Shown here: in pieces, positions 63,795-64,000 of the stretch | Layout: each line of letters starts with the position of its first letter | Numbering within the stretch: position 1 is the first letter of the stretch | Assembly: GCF_019456655.1 (NCBI RefSeq) | Contig: NZ_CP080332.1 | Span: 3,410,001 to 3,474,000 of the forward strand | Direction of reading: 5' to 3' | Length of the DNA stretch: 64,000 nt | From: Mycolicibacterium diernhoferi | Lineage (GTDB): Bacteria; Actinomycetota; Actinomycetes; Mycobacteriales; Mycobacteriaceae | Program-made: the position numbers and the translations under genes | The notes under the pieces: generated by a model | Told to the model about the DNA's origin: nothing | Database searches by the model: none | What the model saw: the letters and a program-made list of their open reading frames with translations, nothing else

Positions 63795-64000
63795 TTAAAC
63801 CGGGGTGGACCGACGCTTGCGGCGATCTTCCACCTCGGCGAACTGCACCCGCAGACCGTCGACGAAGGCCCGCAGGGCCAGTTCGAAACTCGCGGAGGCG
63901 ATCTGGGAGGCCTTGCTACGCAACAGGTGCGCCTGCCCCATATGCGGATACTTGCCCCGGTACACCTCGGCATCGTCGGCCAGCCTCCGGGAGAACGAGC
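63795..64000 (-). CDS. TetR-family regulator, C-terminal fragment (cut by window edge)
   Basis: The minus-strand frame ending at the TAA at 63795-63797 encodes 67 residues through the right edge. Short pieces such as KYPHMGQAHLLRSKASQIA, FELALRAFVDGLRVQFAE and the basic tail RRKRRS look like the end of a TetR ligand-binding domain (FELALRAFVDGL is the common final helix). The HTH lies outside the window. The overlapping frame at 63737-63973 is a shadow. Confidence 0.6.
   Translation of the reverse strand, partial: SFSRRLADDAEVYRGKYPHMGQAHLLRSKASQIASASFELALRAFVDGLRVQFAEVEDRRKRRSTPV

Noticed and set aside
63737..63973. 78-residue minus-strand frame at the right end
   Set aside because: A different frame ending at 63795 gives a TetR-like C-terminus; this one is Arg/Pro/Ser-rich noise.

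Overview
The window is high-GC, gene-dense chromosomal DNA from a mycobacterium, most likely a fast-growing Mycolicibacterium-type species. The main evidence is the ordered block secA2-pgsA2-DUF881-small basic protein-DUF881-gcvH-garA-ftsR-DUF151-mcdR (27067 down to 18775). It has the same gene order I recall for Rv1821-Rv1830 of M. tuberculosis. bacA diverges from secA2, as Rv1819c does. GarA, the Rv1822-1830 set, a MalQ, an Erg3-like protein, a deazaflavin-type oxidoreductase, several P450s and small secreted DUF732-type proteins all fit. There are no PE/PPE or ESX genes, no IS element, no CRISPR array, and no tRNA or rRNA gene that I could recognise. All database identities here are by eye; no search was run.

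Layout. (1) 1-7.5 kb: the C-terminal part of a vWA/solute-binding-like protein (Rv1836c-like), a DHA2 drug-efflux MFS with a divergent HxlR regulator and palindromic operator, an alpha/beta hydrolase with an Asp nucleophile, and gcvP behind a tandem glycine riboswitch. (2) 7.5-18.5 kb: a catabolic island, all on the minus strand, lying between gcvP and mcdR, which are near neighbours in M. tuberculosis. Its first unit is a TRAP transporter (DctP, DctQ, DctM), an arylmalonate-decarboxylase/maleate-isomerase-type enzyme and a LysR regulator. Its second unit is an alpha/beta hydrolase with His at the nucleophile elbow, a quinone-reductase-type MDR, a two-component flavin monooxygenase (HpaB/HpaC-like), a RidA protein, a DUF1028 protein and an M20 amidohydrolase. 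Nearly all adjacent genes overlap by 4-11 nt, and the two promoter regions share a G(T/G)CAAACAG motif. The likely role is uptake and breakdown of an organic acid, perhaps nitrogen-containing; the substrate is unknown. (3) 18.7-29.1 kb: the conserved cell-envelope, division and glycine block, SecA2 and BacA.

(4) 29-42 kb: an accessory metabolic stretch. It holds a flavoprotein dehydrogenase/VOC pair, a TetR with an F420-type oxidoreductase and palindromic operator, an S1 protease, a lectin-LysM protein, a DAO oxidoreductase, a sterol-desaturase-like enzyme and a type-B carboxylesterase. It also holds a plus-strand set of SfnB/DszC-like monooxygenase, MetE-like zinc protein and paired SMR exporters, then an MFS. 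(5) 42.5-50.2 kb: MalQ, a secreted PASTA-like protein directly before a receptor-type Ser/Thr kinase, a Nudix hydrolase and a run of small secreted or mycobacterial-type proteins. (6) 50-59.7 kb: an oxidative cluster with an FMN alpha-hydroxy-acid oxidase, a cyclase-family hydrolase, two P450s, a TetR with a near-perfect 30-bp operator, a CMD-family protein, a SnoaL-like protein, and a DyP-type peroxidase flanked by two uncharacterised partners. (7) 59.7-64 kb: a Pro/Ala-rich membrane protein, an SsuABC/TauABC-type importer and the end of a TetR gene cut by the window edge.

The best candidates for undescribed systems are the TRAP/AMDase/HpaBC/RidA/DUF1028 island, the three-gene DyP module at 56800-59688, and the SfnB-like/MetE-like/SMR set at 38245-41284.
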